Source of the DNA: Mycobacterium seoulense
GTDB lineage: Bacteria; Actinomycetota; Actinomycetes; Mycobacteriales; Mycobacteriaceae
Assembly (NCBI RefSeq): GCF_010731595.1
Contig: NZ_AP022582.1
Span: forward strand, 3,286,001 to 3,350,000
Direction: 5' to 3'
Length of the DNA: 64,000 nt
Below, one piece after another: positions 17,067-25,819 of the stretch. Every line of letters starts with the position of its first letter. Position 1 is the first letter of the stretch. Below the pieces are notes generated by a model. That model was not told where the DNA came from. It did not search any database and saw only the letters and a program-made list of their open reading frames with translations. The position numbers and the translations under genes are program-made.

Positions 17067-18089
17067 ATGAGCGGAGACGACTTAGGCACGCCACGTTTCG
17101 GCCTGCACCCGTTGCATGGAATTCACGAGCCGACCCAAGGGACGCCGCGACTACTGCCTGGCTCAGTGCGGCGAACCAGCTCCATCGATATGACGCGCAA
17201 AACCGGCTCCATAGATCCGGTCTACTTGTCGGGCCGAGCACGCGACGTCAAGACGGCGTGCGACGGCACCACGACGGAGGTGGGCCACGCCCGCCTGGAA
17301 GCGACGGTCGAGACGTTCGCTCGGGTCGTTCAGCACCTCGAGGTCGAACCGATCGTTGCCAACATGAATCTCAGTGGGGCGCCGGCGATGAGCGGCTTTC
17401 GCGCTGCGGTTGACAAGGCCGCGCCCGATCTGCGGCGACGCCGCGACTTGCGCTATACGTTGCTCGATGATGTCCCCGTCGCCACACTCATCTCCGGTCA
17501 TGCGCTGTCAGCGTCGGGAGTGCTCGGAGTCGCAGCGAAGTCAGGTTATCTGCCGATCGCCGACCGGTGCGCCGGCTTCGTCACCGGCGGTCTGCTGATG
17601 ACCTCGTTCGAGGGCGGTGACCCCGCCGTCGTGACCGGCCCGCCGGCCCCTGCGCTCGAGGACCCGGCCGATCCACTCGCCTGGCACGCCATGGCCCCGC
17701 TGCCTGTTCACGGGATGCGACGACGGCGCCGACTTGACGTTCAACCCTGCTCGGATAGTTCAAAGGTGTCGATCAGTGCGATGTTTCGCGACAGCTATGT
17801 CCGCGCCGACAGCACCGAGACCATCATCCACGAATACACGCTCGATGCATCGGTAGATGCAGACACGGGGGTCATACTGCACTCGCAGGCGATACCCAGA
17901 GTTCTGCCTTGGCAGGAATGTCCAGGCGCCGTTGCGAGCGCAACTCGCATCACCGGAATGAGGCTGGACGAGCTGCACTTCCGGGTCCGCCAGGAGCTGG
18001 CCGGCACGTCGACGTGCACGCACCTGAACGATCTGCTGCGCAGCGTCGCCGATACCGCGGCGCTGATCCCGCTGCTGAGCACCCCCTGA
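17067..18089 (+). CDS. DUF2889 domain protein
   Basis: A 340-residue protein that I assign to DUF2889 from its core (RRTSSIDMT at about residue 35) and the terminal block CTHLNDLLRSVADTAALIPL. Proteins of this kind occur in actinobacterial catabolic clusters; their biochemical role is not established. ATG 17067 lies 11 bp after the aldehyde dehydrogenase stop, so it probably ends the same operon. Confidence 0.75.
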   Translation: MSGDDLGTPRFGLHPLHGIHEPTQGTPRLLPGSVRRTSSIDMTRKTGSIDPVYLSGRARDVKTACDGTTTEVGHARLEATVETFARVVQHLEVEPIVANMNLSGAPAMSGFRAAVDKAAPDLRRRRDLRYTLLDDVPVATLISGHALSASGVLGVAAKSGYLPIADRCAGFVTGGLLMTSFEGGDPAVVTGPPAPALEDPADPLAWHAMAPLPVHGMRRRRRLDVQPCSDSSKVSISAMFRDSYVRADSTETIIHEYTLDASVDADTGVILHSQAIPRVLPWQECPGAVASATRITGMRLDELHFRVRQELAGTSTCTHLNDLLRSVADTAALIPLLSTP

Positions 18090-18113
18090 GAACAACCGGC
18101 GAATGGACCATCA

Positions 18114-18290
18114 ATGCCCCTACCTTGAATTTCGACGTCTCCGACGTCATCGGCAGCGAACGGCTCACACAAGCGGCGTCAGCCTTCCTCCCGGCCCAAC
18201 CACTGGAGGCACCGGCGATCCTGGCACGTCTGGCGGGAGGGTTGTACGACAAGCACTACTGACACATGGAGATTCCCGGTCACACCCGAC
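18114..18290 (+). pseudogene. Alpha/beta-hydrolase N-terminal remnant
   Basis: About 55 codons aligning with the start of the intact hydrolase at 24503: SERLTQAASAFLP against GERLTQTAWAFLP, and LAGGLYDKHY against LAGGLYDKRY. A TGG codon has become TGA at 18260-18262, after which HMEIPGHT still matches HMQIDGHP before similarity stops. One base also appears to be missing near the ATG. The break coincides with the IS110 remnant that follows. Confidence 0.7.
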
Positions 18291-18291
18291 G

Positions 18292-18475
18292 TTCAATGGT
18301 GAAGTGCCGGTGTAGTTTCTGCGAGACTTGGCGTCCGTGTAGCGGTTCGGGTCGTCGCCGAACTCACCGAGCAGCCACTGATCCATTAGATTGTCGCCAG
18401 GCGTCCTCGTGCCCGATAGTGGTTGCACCACAAGATAAGTCGAAGACGGTCCGCCAACAGGTCCCCGACAGCGAT
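18292..18475 (-). mobile_element. IS110-family transposase remnant
   Basis: On the minus strand the sequence LLGEFGDDPNRYTDAKSRRN then YTGTSPL is the hallmark block of the IS110 transposase C-terminal domain. Upstream and downstream residues are scrambled and no start or catalytic DEDD domain remains. It abuts the truncated hydrolase. The 570 bp between 18089 and 18658 hold no intact gene. Confidence 0.7.
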
Positions 18476-18560
18476 GTCTTCGACGTGCGCACCCTCGCCG
18501 CGCATCTGGGTTGGGTCGATGGCGCTGCCTCGGGCGCCGGAGAGGCTCGCGAGTAATGTC

Positions 18561-18593
18561 TTGACAGTTCATCAAATGTTTTGACATTTAACC
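18561..18593 (+). promoter_or_regulatory. Repeated TTGACA elements around a small palindrome
   Basis: TTGACA occurs at 18561 and 18581, exactly 20 bp apart, with TCAAATGTTTTGA (perfect 5-bp arms) between and across the second copy. The first gene downstream is the tandem CoA-transferase at 18658. A sigma-70-type promoter overlapped by a repressor site is a reasonable reading; no clear -10 was seen. Confidence 0.4.
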
Positions 18594-18657
18594 GTTTCGG
18601 GTGTCATCCTGGCGTTACACACGTCACACCATGCGTCTTTCCCCATGAGGAGCGTTT

Positions 18658-21117
18658 ATGGCAGCAGTAACTCCGGCACCGGGCCGGCCGCCCCTCGCTG
18701 ATTTGCTGGTTGTCGATATGTCCACCACCCTGGCGGGCGCATACACCTCGCAGTTCCTCGCCGATTGCGGCGCCAACGTAATCCTGGTTGAACCGCCCGA
18801 CGGCAGCTCCCTCCGACAGCTCCCGGGATGGCCCGCGCTGCTACGCGGCAGACGTTCGGTCACCCTCGATGTCCACGAACCTGACGACCGTCAACGACTC
18901 TGGCAGCTGCTAGAAAACGCCGATGTGCTCGTGACGACCGCGCGGCCGGCGGACGGGAGCCGCCTCGGACTCACGCCCGAATTGGTGACACAGCGCTGCC
19001 CCAGACTTGTGCACGCGTCGATTACCGGGTGGGGGTCGAAAGGCCCGTGGCGAAACTACAAGGGCTGGGAAGCGTTGGTCCTGGCCAAGATCGGCATCAT
19101 GCACGAGAAGCGTGGCGTCACCCCACGAAGCGGGCCTGCCTACGTCTCGGCCCCCTATGCGTCTTGGGGCGCGGCCCACGCCGCCGTGCAAGGAATCCTG
19201 GCAGCATTGATCGAGCGGGATTCGAGCGGTCGCGGTCAAGTCGTCGAATCCAATCTCGTAACGGGCGTGGGGGCGAACGATACCTGGAACTGGTTCCACG
19301 AATTAGTGCTCGACCGGTATCCGGGCGCCTTCGAACCAGCGGGCGCGGTGTACGACGAACAGAGCCGCCCGCTGATCCCCCTGGTGTATTCGGTCTTGGC
19401 GGCCCCCACCAAAGACGGTCGCTGGTTGCAGTTCGCCCAGGTATCGCCGCGATTGATGCATGCCTGGCTAACAGAGCTCGACTTGTTGACCGAACTTGCG
19501 AACCCAAAATGGGAGGGTTTTCCCACGCTACCCACGCAAGAACTGCGCACGGAATTCTGGGACCTGATGATCGAGCGGGTCAGGGCGCGCACTCTCGCGG
19601 AATGGCAGCAGGCATTCGATGCAAACGAAAATCTAAGTGCCGAGATTTTCCGCACACCCAGCGAGTCACTGAACCATCCCCAGACTCTTCATCAAGGCCG
19701 AGCTGTGACTGTGGACGACCCCGAGCTTGGCCCGGTGCACCAGCCGTCGACGTTGATCCACTCCGATGGCCAGCCACTCGCGGCGTTGCGTCCAGCTCCG
19801 GGCGTAGGACAGCACAATGCGTCGGTGTGGGGGTTGCGCCGGGAGCCGCCCAACCTCCCTGCGGCCGGTGAGGTCGCTGCGGGACTTCCTCTACATGGGA
19901 CGACGATCCTCGAATTCGGTTCGATGTTCGCCGGGCCCTACGGCGCCACGCTGCTCACCGACCTCGGTGCGCGGGTAATCAAAGTCGAACCGCTCGACGG
20001 CGACAACATCCGAAACATGCTTCCGTTCCCGGAGGCTGGTGGTGCAAAGGTGCTGCAAGGCAAGGAAAGCTGCGCGGTCGACTTCACCAAACCAGAGGGG
20101 CTCAGCCTGATATACGAGCTGGTAAAGCGTTGCGACATCGTCGTTCAGTGCTTCCGCGGGCAAGCAGCTGAACGAGCCAAGATCGACGAAGCTACGCTCA
20201 AGGCGATAAACCCCGATTTGGTAGTCCTGAGCACCTCCGGCTACGGCCTCGATGGGCCATTCGGACATCGACCCGCGTACGCACCGTCCATCGCCGCGGC
20301 GTCCGGTCTGGCCGTTCTCGACAGCGGCGACGCAATGCACCCGCCGACCGACTTGGATGACCTGCACCGCACGGCCGCCACGCTGTTCTCCGGCGGAACG
20401 ATTTCTGCGGTGCAGGCCGACGGTATCGCCGCGCTGGGTGTCGCCTCCGCGTTGCTCGTGTGCCTTTACGCGAAGCGGCGCGGCATCGATATGCACCACA
20501 CCGAAACCACCATGCTGGGCACGGTTCAGAACGCCCTCATCTGGTCGAACGTCAGCTATCGCGACCAGCCGCCGGTGCCGACAGCCGACGCGGAGTTCCT
20601 CGGCCTCACGGCCCTCTACCGGCTGTACCGCGCCGCCGACGGTTGGGTGTTTCTCGCCGCTCCCCTGGCGCGAGAATGGGAACCTTTCGCGAAGGCTATG
20701 CAGGCCTACGTCGACCTGCTGGGCGACGAGCGCTTCGTCGATACCGCATCACGGGCACGCAACGACGATGTCTTGGCACGCGTCTTGGAACAGGTCTTCC
20801 TGACGAAGACCAAACTCGAGTGGGAGTACGAGCTGACCGCACAGGACGTCGGATGCGTCGAAGTCGCCGACCGCAATTCGGGCATCGTCCTGCAAAGCGA
20901 CACGTGCCGCGATGCTGGGTATTCGGTGGAAGCTGACAGTCCCATCTTCGACAAACATCTTCGGCTGGCACCGCTTTACCGGTTCTCCCGGTCGTTGACA
21001 AAGGCCAGCGGAGGCTGCACCGTGGGTCAGCACACGACCGCAATTCTGAGCGAGATCGGCATCGACGACAACCAGATCGCTGATCTGCGGTCGCGAGGGA
21101 TCATCGCATGCGGTTAA
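18658..21117 (+). CDS. Tandem two-domain CaiB/BaiF family III CoA-transferase
   Basis: An 819-residue fusion of two family III CoA-transferase domains. Domain A (about 10-390) begins LADLLVVDMSTTLAGAYTSQ; domain B (about 405-819) begins TTILEFGSMFAGPYGATLLT. These enzymes move CoA between carboxylic acids through an aspartyl-CoA anhydride. The segment that normally reads GYD...G has KGWEALVLAKIG in domain A (Glu instead of Asp) and PAYAPSIAAASG in domain B (Ala instead of Asp), so the usual nucleophile is missing from both. ATG 18658 follows GAGGAG. Whether the protein is catalytic, or acts as a CoA-ester-binding partner, is open. Confidence 0.88.
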   Translation: MAAVTPAPGRPPLADLLVVDMSTTLAGAYTSQFLADCGANVILVEPPDGSSLRQLPGWPALLRGRRSVTLDVHEPDDRQRLWQLLENADVLVTTARPADGSRLGLTPELVTQRCPRLVHASITGWGSKGPWRNYKGWEALVLAKIGIMHEKRGVTPRSGPAYVSAPYASWGAAHAAVQGILAALIERDSSGRGQVVESNLVTGVGANDTWNWFHELVLDRYPGAFEPAGAVYDEQSRPLIPLVYSVLAAPTKDGRWLQFAQVSPRLMHAWLTELDLLTELANPKWEGFPTLPTQELRTEFWDLMIERVRARTLAEWQQAFDANENLSAEIFRTPSESLNHPQTLHQGRAVTVDDPELGPVHQPSTLIHSDGQPLAALRPAPGVGQHNASVWGLRREPPNLPAAGEVAAGLPLHGTTILEFGSMFAGPYGATLLTDLGARVIKVEPLDGDNIRNMLPFPEAGGAKVLQGKESCAVDFTKPEGLSLIYELVKRCDIVVQCFRGQAAERAKIDEATLKAINPDLVVLSTSGYGLDGPFGHRPAYAPSIAAASGLAVLDSGDAMHPPTDLDDLHRTAATLFSGGTISAVQADGIAALGVASALLVCLYAKRRGIDMHHTETTMLGTVQNALIWSNVSYRDQPPVPTADAEFLGLTALYRLYRAADGWVFLAAPLAREWEPFAKAMQAYVDLLGDERFVDTASRARNDDVLARVLEQVFLTKTKLEWEYELTAQDVGCVEVADRNSGIVLQSDTCRDAGYSVEADSPIFDKHLRLAPLYRFSRSLTKASGGCTVGQHTTAILSEIGIDDNQIADLRSRGIIACG

Positions 21118-21189
21118 AGGTGTCGACGGGCTTGTTGCGTTGCCGTGTGTGGCGCCAAGCCGGCGACATCGGCCACGATAGTGGCTCAC

Positions 21190-21334
21190 GCTCCGCCAGC
21201 GCAGCAACGAAGACACCAATCGTTTTCTGCGGCAGTACTTCCCGGACAACACCACCCTGAACGCGTATACCGTCGAGCGTCCACTCGCAGTCGAGTACAA
21301 GATCAATCAGCCCACGCTGGCCTGTCGGTGGTGA
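21190..21334 (+). mobile_element. IS30-family transposase C-terminal remnant
   Basis: A frame reading SNEDTNRFLRQYFPDNTTL and onward to a TGA at 21334 matches the end of the IS30-type integrase core (the SNENTNGLLRQYFPKGT-like block). Only the last 45 codons remain. It sits between the CoA-transferase and the AveC-like gene, in an otherwise gene-free 475 bp. Confidence 0.65.
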
Positions 21335-21369
21335 TCACTTGTTCCTGTTCTACGACAGATTCTCTGCGC

Positions 21370-21386
21370 AATTAGCTAAGCTAGTT
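21370..21386. promoter_or_regulatory. Near-perfect 17-bp palindrome
   Basis: AATTAGCTAAGCTAGTT pairs at seven of eight positions around a central A. It lies between the IS30 remnant and the AveC-like gene, 144 bp upstream of operator site 5. Possible binding site; nothing else supports it. Confidence 0.35.
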
Positions 21387-21529
21387 GACCTCTCCGCGAT
21401 ATAGGCATCTCAAATCTCGCCTAGGGCAGCAGCTCTCGCGCACTCGGTTTCGGCCCGCCTGAGAAAAGGACGACGGACAGATTCGGCGCCGCGCCGATGG
21501 CACTCACGCTCACCAGCGCTATTGATAAT

Positions 21530-21549
21530 TTTCTAATAAATGGTAGATT
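21530..21549. promoter_or_regulatory. Palindromic operator, regulon site 5
   Basis: TTTCTAATAAATGGTAGATT: half-sites TTTCTAA and GTAGATT with 6-bp spacing, as at 10460. It lies 43 bp upstream of the AveC-like gene and ties that gene to the catabolic island 10-20 kb away. Confidence 0.65.
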
Positions 21550-21592
21550 CTAACTCTCGGACGGTTATCGCGATAACGCAAGGAGGCGTTGT

Positions 21593-22726
21593 ATGGCTGC
21601 GGTCGAAGTTGAACCGTCGCGTGGGTGGTCCGTTGCCGCCAAGACGAAGAGGGCGCCGCGGGTCCGCACCATCCCCCCGATCGTTGTGTGGGCGACAGTC
21701 GGTGCGACGTTTGTCGGCCTGGCCATCTATGTCGCGGCGAGCTGGATCCTGGGGGGGCGCGCCACACCGACACCGATCGGTGACCACAACCCCGACTTGG
21801 GTAACGACCTTAAATTCTGCATTGCGTTCCAGGTGTTCACGGTGATCACGGTCGTCGGCACCCTGGTTTACGTAGGACGTCAGTGTATTCGCGAAAGGCG
21901 CTTGACGTTTGACGCCATCCTTATCATCGCCTATCTGCTGCTAATCCAATGGGATCCGATCCTCAACTACATCCTGCCGCAGTTCTCATACTCGTCGTTG
22001 ATGGTGAACTTTGGCTCGTGGACAACCGACATGCCCGGGTGGGTGTCCCCGCGTGGCAACCTCATGCCCGAGCCCACCATCCTCATCGGGGTCGGCTTCA
22101 TCTGGAGCGCTGCGCTGTGCATGATCGGGTGCGCGTTCCTGCGCAAATTTGTGATGAGGCGGTGGCCACAGACAGGCAAGCTGGGCGTTATTGCATGGTC
22201 GATTGCCTTCATGGCAGTCATGGATCTCAACGAGGTGGCCCTCACCAGTTTGCACGTCATTGCATATCCAGACACCGTCGGCTGGTTGACGCTGTTGAAG
22301 GGCACGACCCATCAGTTCCCTCTTTACGAACCGATCGTGTGGGGCGCCCTTGGCTGGGCGCCGTTGATGGTGCTGCGGTTCTACCGCGATGATCGCGGTC
22401 AGTCGGTGGTCGAGCGGGGCGTGGAGCGGCTCAATGTATCCAGCAAGACCAAGGCCGCCCTGCAGATCCTGGCCGTCGCCGCCGTGACCAACATCGGGTA
22501 CTTCGCCTACAACATCGTGTTCATTTGGATTGGCCTGCAAAACGATAACGACAACTGGGAGATGTACCCCTCCCATCTGAGAAATGGGATGTGCGGTCAG
22601 GGAACGCCTTATCTCTGCCCGGACCCGGCGCATGGGCGGCCGATACCGACCGGCGGTCAGCCAGGTTCGCCGAACGACATTCCTGGCGACGGCAGCACGT
22701 GGGTCGATCTCTACCTAGGCCGATAG
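21593..22726 (+). CDS. AveC-like integral membrane protein
   Basis: A 377-residue polytopic membrane protein. Hydrophobic segments are visible near residues 28-50, 80-100, 112-130, 165-185, 200-220, 250-265 and 295-315, with a hydrophilic Pro/Gly-rich tail. It resembles the AveC family, named for the spiroketal-forming step in avermectin synthesis and widespread in mycobacteria without known function. The segment LLLIQWDPILNYILPQFSYS is typical. ATG 21593 follows AAGGAGG. The regulon palindrome upstream suggests co-expression with the monooxygenase/SDR genes. Assignment rests on recalled family resemblance. Confidence 0.72.
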   Translation: MAAVEVEPSRGWSVAAKTKRAPRVRTIPPIVVWATVGATFVGLAIYVAASWILGGRATPTPIGDHNPDLGNDLKFCIAFQVFTVITVVGTLVYVGRQCIRERRLTFDAILIIAYLLLIQWDPILNYILPQFSYSSLMVNFGSWTTDMPGWVSPRGNLMPEPTILIGVGFIWSAALCMIGCAFLRKFVMRRWPQTGKLGVIAWSIAFMAVMDLNEVALTSLHVIAYPDTVGWLTLLKGTTHQFPLYEPIVWGALGWAPLMVLRFYRDDRGQSVVERGVERLNVSSKTKAALQILAVAAVTNIGYFAYNIVFIWIGLQNDNDNWEMYPSHLRNGMCGQGTPYLCPDPAHGRPIPTGGQPGSPNDIPGDGSTWVDLYLGR

Positions 22727-23059
22727 CGCCATCGGGTAGAGGGCTACTCCAGCCCTTGGGCAGTCATCGAAGGGGAATAGGACCTCGCGGACGAGTCCAG
22801 GATTGCTTCTATGCAAACAACAACGAATCGGTCAACGGCTCCTACGTCGTCGGTTGATAAACATCCTGCCGGAGACGAGCTCGAGGCAGTGCTCGGCGCC
22901 TGGCGTCCCGGTTACCTGGGCTGACTAAGCGGCCGACCACTTCCGCGATCATGCGGCGCTCGAAGCTGTCGACCTGACCGGGTCGCCGACGGAGTTGACC
23001 GTGGCTTGGCGCGGGCGGCCCTGGAGGTGGGCCGCCACGGTCGTCGCGCTACGGAGATG

Positions 23060-23272
23060 CCTTTCCAGGTTCTCACCGAGCGCGAGTAAACCGCCAACGT
23101 CGCCATCGCGAGCACAACTCCTTCTCGAGCTGGACCAAGACCTTCACCGATCTGCGGCTGTGCGCGGCGATCGTGGACCGTTTGACGTTCGCCAGCAACA
23201 TCATTGAGACCGGCACCGAGTCCTACCGACTAGCGAACGCCCGCGCGGTGCGGGATAAGGCGTGGCAGCAGA
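23060..23272 (+). mobile_element. IS21-type IstB ATPase C-terminal remnant
   Basis: The frame SFSSWTKTFTDLRLCAAIVD, then RLTFASNIIETGTESYRLAN, matches the C-terminus of IS21 helper ATPases (the AAxxDRLxxxxxxIxxxGxSYR pattern). The ATP-binding part is missing. The rest of the 750-bp gap (22727-23475) shows no gene I recognise; 23280-23470 is non-coding-looking sequence of unknown origin. Confidence 0.6.
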
Positions 23273-23475
23273 ATTGTTCGCAGGGTTCGATCAGTTCGGT
23301 GGTGAATCCGTTCGGGTGCAGCACCGTAATGGTCAGTGCAACGAAGGAGCGAAGCGGCTCATGTCAGGGCGAAGGCCTATGTATGTCGAGTCCTGATCCG
23401 GGATTAGCTCGTCGGGTCCTTCCGGGGTCTGGGAGCGGCGCACTCACAGTCTGGTTCGGAAGGCGAGAGACCCGC

Positions 23476-24396
23476 CTACCTGTCTGCGTGGTTATATGCG
23501 GGATTGCGGCCGGCGATCGCGGCAAGGATGTCCCCTGGATCGATGCCCCACCGCTGCGGGGCGCGGGGGCTCCACGCCAGCGAAAGGACGTAGGGCGGCG
23601 GTGGTTCGCCGAACGGGCGCACCGCGAACGCTGGGTCGTCGAATACCCGCCACGGCCCGCCGGCCTCTAGGCTCAGCGACGGAATCACGGTGCGATGAGT
23701 GCGGATCCGGCTTGCCATCGCGGCCACGTCGAGGCTGTCAATGCGGTCGAACCGTGTCACGCTGTGGCAGACCATGAAGTGGTGCAGGTTGTTGAGCACC
23801 GAGGGGAACGGCGTATCGGGCGGCAGTGTCACTTCACGTCGGGCGAGGTCCCCCCAGTCGATGTGGTCACGCGCGGCGAGCGGGTCGTCGCCGCGCATGA
23901 CGAGCACGTAGTCGAAAACGGCCACCTGCTGGTACGGCAGCCCGGCGCAGTCGGACGTCGGGTTCACCAATGCGAAATCCAGCGTGCCGGCCGCAAGCCG
24001 GCGCGGCAGCTGGTCCGGTTCAACGAGTTGAACCTCGACATTCGACGTTGTCAGGTCGCGCAGCGCATCCACCGTGCGGTCTAAGACCGTCGGTGGCGAA
24101 AGATGAAATGCGCCAACCGTTATTGCGAGCGCTTCATACCCTAACGATCGCGCGTAGTCGCCCAGCGAGTCAGCATGACGCACGACTTCAGCAGCTCGTT
24201 CGCAAAGCGCTAAACCCGCGGCCGTCAGGCGCACGTCATGGTGTTCGCGAATGAACAAGTCCACCCCGAGTTCGGTCTCCAGCGCCCGCACGGCGCGGCT
24301 GACCGGTGCCGGGGTCAGATGCAAACGCTGGGCTGCCCGGCCGAAGTGCTGCTCTTCAGCGACCGCGACAAAACAACGCAGGTGGCGCAGTTCCAT
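23476..24396 (-). CDS. LysR-family transcriptional regulator
   Basis: A 306-residue LysR regulator. The winged-helix domain fills residues 1-60: MELRHLRCFVAVAEEQHFGR, then AAQRLHLTPAPVSRAVRALE. The substrate-binding domain follows, with VGAFHLSPPTVLDRTVDALR near 95. ATG 24396 begins the standard LysR N-terminus; 36 extra codons upstream are not family-like. It is divergent from the hydrolase at 24503 with 106 bp between them, the usual arrangement for a LysR protein controlling its neighbour. Confidence 0.9.
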   Translation of the reverse strand: MELRHLRCFVAVAEEQHFGRAAQRLHLTPAPVSRAVRALETELGVDLFIREHHDVRLTAAGLALCERAAEVVRHADSLGDYARSLGYEALAITVGAFHLSPPTVLDRTVDALRDLTTSNVEVQLVEPDQLPRRLAAGTLDFALVNPTSDCAGLPYQQVAVFDYVLVMRGDDPLAARDHIDWGDLARREVTLPPDTPFPSVLNNLHHFMVCHSVTRFDRIDSLDVAAMASRIRTHRTVIPSLSLEAGGPWRVFDDPAFAVRPFGEPPPPYVLSLAWSPRAPQRWGIDPGDILAAIAGRNPAYNHADR

Positions 24397-24502
24397 GGCG
24401 CCAGTTTGACACTCGACACTCGTCGCGCGCTGCGGTTTACGCAACGTTGGGATGCACAAAACGCACTGGACATCGGTAGCTGCGGTTTGAACAATTTGTG
24501 CC

Positions 24503-25456
24503 ATGCCAACGCCATTGACGTTCGAAGTGACGGCCAGTATCGAGACCGGTGAGCGGCTGACCCAGACGGCATGGGCCTTCCTGCCGCCGCGGCCGGCTGG
24601 TGCGGTCGCGGCGCTCTTGTGTCTGGCCGGCGGGCTCTACGACAAGCGCTATTGGCACATGCAGATTGACGGGCACCCCGGCTACAGCTTCGGAGAGCAC
24701 CTGGCCGCCGCTGGCTATATCGTCCTCGCCCTGGACCACCTCGCCGTCGGCGAGAGCACTGACCCAATCGCATCCGGCCAGCTAGGGCTGGAGTTGCTGG
24801 CTGCCGGCGACGCGGAGGTGGCCCGGCAGGTCCGTGAAGGCCTGCGCAATGGCGATCTCATCGACGGCGTTTCGCCGCTGGCCGGCCCTCTGGTCGGTGT
24901 AGGCCACTCAATGGGCGCATGCCTGACCACGATGGTGCAGGCCAACACCGGTATCTACGACGCGGTGGTGTTGCTCGGGTACGGGGTACAAGTCACCAAC
25001 ATTTACCAAGAAACAACAGATGCCGCCGATCTCGAAAGCCGGGTCCAGCAATCAATGTCGCTGGCTTGCCAGCTCTCGGGTGCCAGTCCGCAGGACAGCC
25101 ACATGACCGTTCCGCGGTCATATCTTGAGGGCCTGTTCTATGCCGGAGAGGTACCACAGCAGGTGATCGACGCCGACACCGCCGCGCAAAGTCGGGTGCC
25201 GGTGCGCGCGGGCGCCGAGGTCGCCACGCCGGGATTCGTCGAGCGCTACGCGCCACAGGTGAATGTTCCAGTGTTCCTAGGATTCGGCGCAGCGATTGAC
25301 GTGTCGCCCAATTCGTACGCCGAACCTGCCAACTATACGGGCTCTGCTGACGTGACACTGCACCTCGTGCCGAAGTCAGGTCACTGCCACAACTTCGCCA
25401 GCCACCGTTACGAGCTGTGGGATCGCATCGCCGCGTGGGTTCCGACGGTGACTTGA
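24503..25456 (+). CDS. Alpha/beta-hydrolase family protein
   Basis: A 317-residue serine hydrolase. The nucleophile elbow is VGVGHSMGACLTTM (GHSMG, near residue 134), preceded by the oxyanion segment CLAGGLYDKRYWHMQIDGHP near 38. A likely acid/His pair is in the C-terminal part, with the His in KSGHCHNFASHR near 293. An ester or thioester of the neighbouring catabolic genes may be the substrate. A broken paralogue remains at 18114. It is probably regulated by the divergent LysR gene. Confidence 0.85.
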   Translation: MPTPLTFEVTASIETGERLTQTAWAFLPPRPAGAVAALLCLAGGLYDKRYWHMQIDGHPGYSFGEHLAAAGYIVLALDHLAVGESTDPIASGQLGLELLAAGDAEVARQVREGLRNGDLIDGVSPLAGPLVGVGHSMGACLTTMVQANTGIYDAVVLLGYGVQVTNIYQETTDAADLESRVQQSMSLACQLSGASPQDSHMTVPRSYLEGLFYAGEVPQQVIDADTAAQSRVPVRAGAEVATPGFVERYAPQVNVPVFLGFGAAIDVSPNSYAEPANYTGSADVTLHLVPKSGHCHNFASHRYELWDRIAAWVPTVT

Positions 25457-25819
25457 CGATCTGCTCATGCCGCCGACCGCCGGCCGACGTAAGTGTGCTG
25501 CTGGAAGAAAGCGCCGATACAAACAGAGTCCTCCCGCGGGACCTTCTTGCGCATCGAGGAATCGCACGCCGCGCCCGCCATATCGAGCAGTTCGGCCTTG
25601 CCCGTGGTACGGCGTCCGTCGGGCCGACTGCGACGATGGCGGGTGCGTCCGGATCTAGGAGCGATCCCTCAAGCACGAGCATCCTCGGATAGGAGCGTCG
25701 TCGATCGCCGCGTCGGATGCGCCGTAGCCGGTCCCGTCGGCGTCTTCGGAGGTCTTTGCATTCGCTGTTTCGGCTGCGTCGACTATTATCTGTGGCTCCT
25801 CCAATTATCTTGGCAAGAA
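25457..25819. other. Intergenic stretch without a recognised gene
   Basis: No reading frame here carries motifs I recognise. On the minus strand a short run, FLDAQEGPAGGLCLYRRFLP (around 25480-25565), looks protein-like but is broken in both directions. It may be another gene remnant. Confidence 0.4.

Noticed and set aside
23280..23470. Possible group II intron 3' end after the IstB remnant
   Set aside because: Some structured-looking sequence (GTTCGGAAGGCGAGAGACC) is present, but I could not fold a convincing domain V or find a reverse transcriptase.
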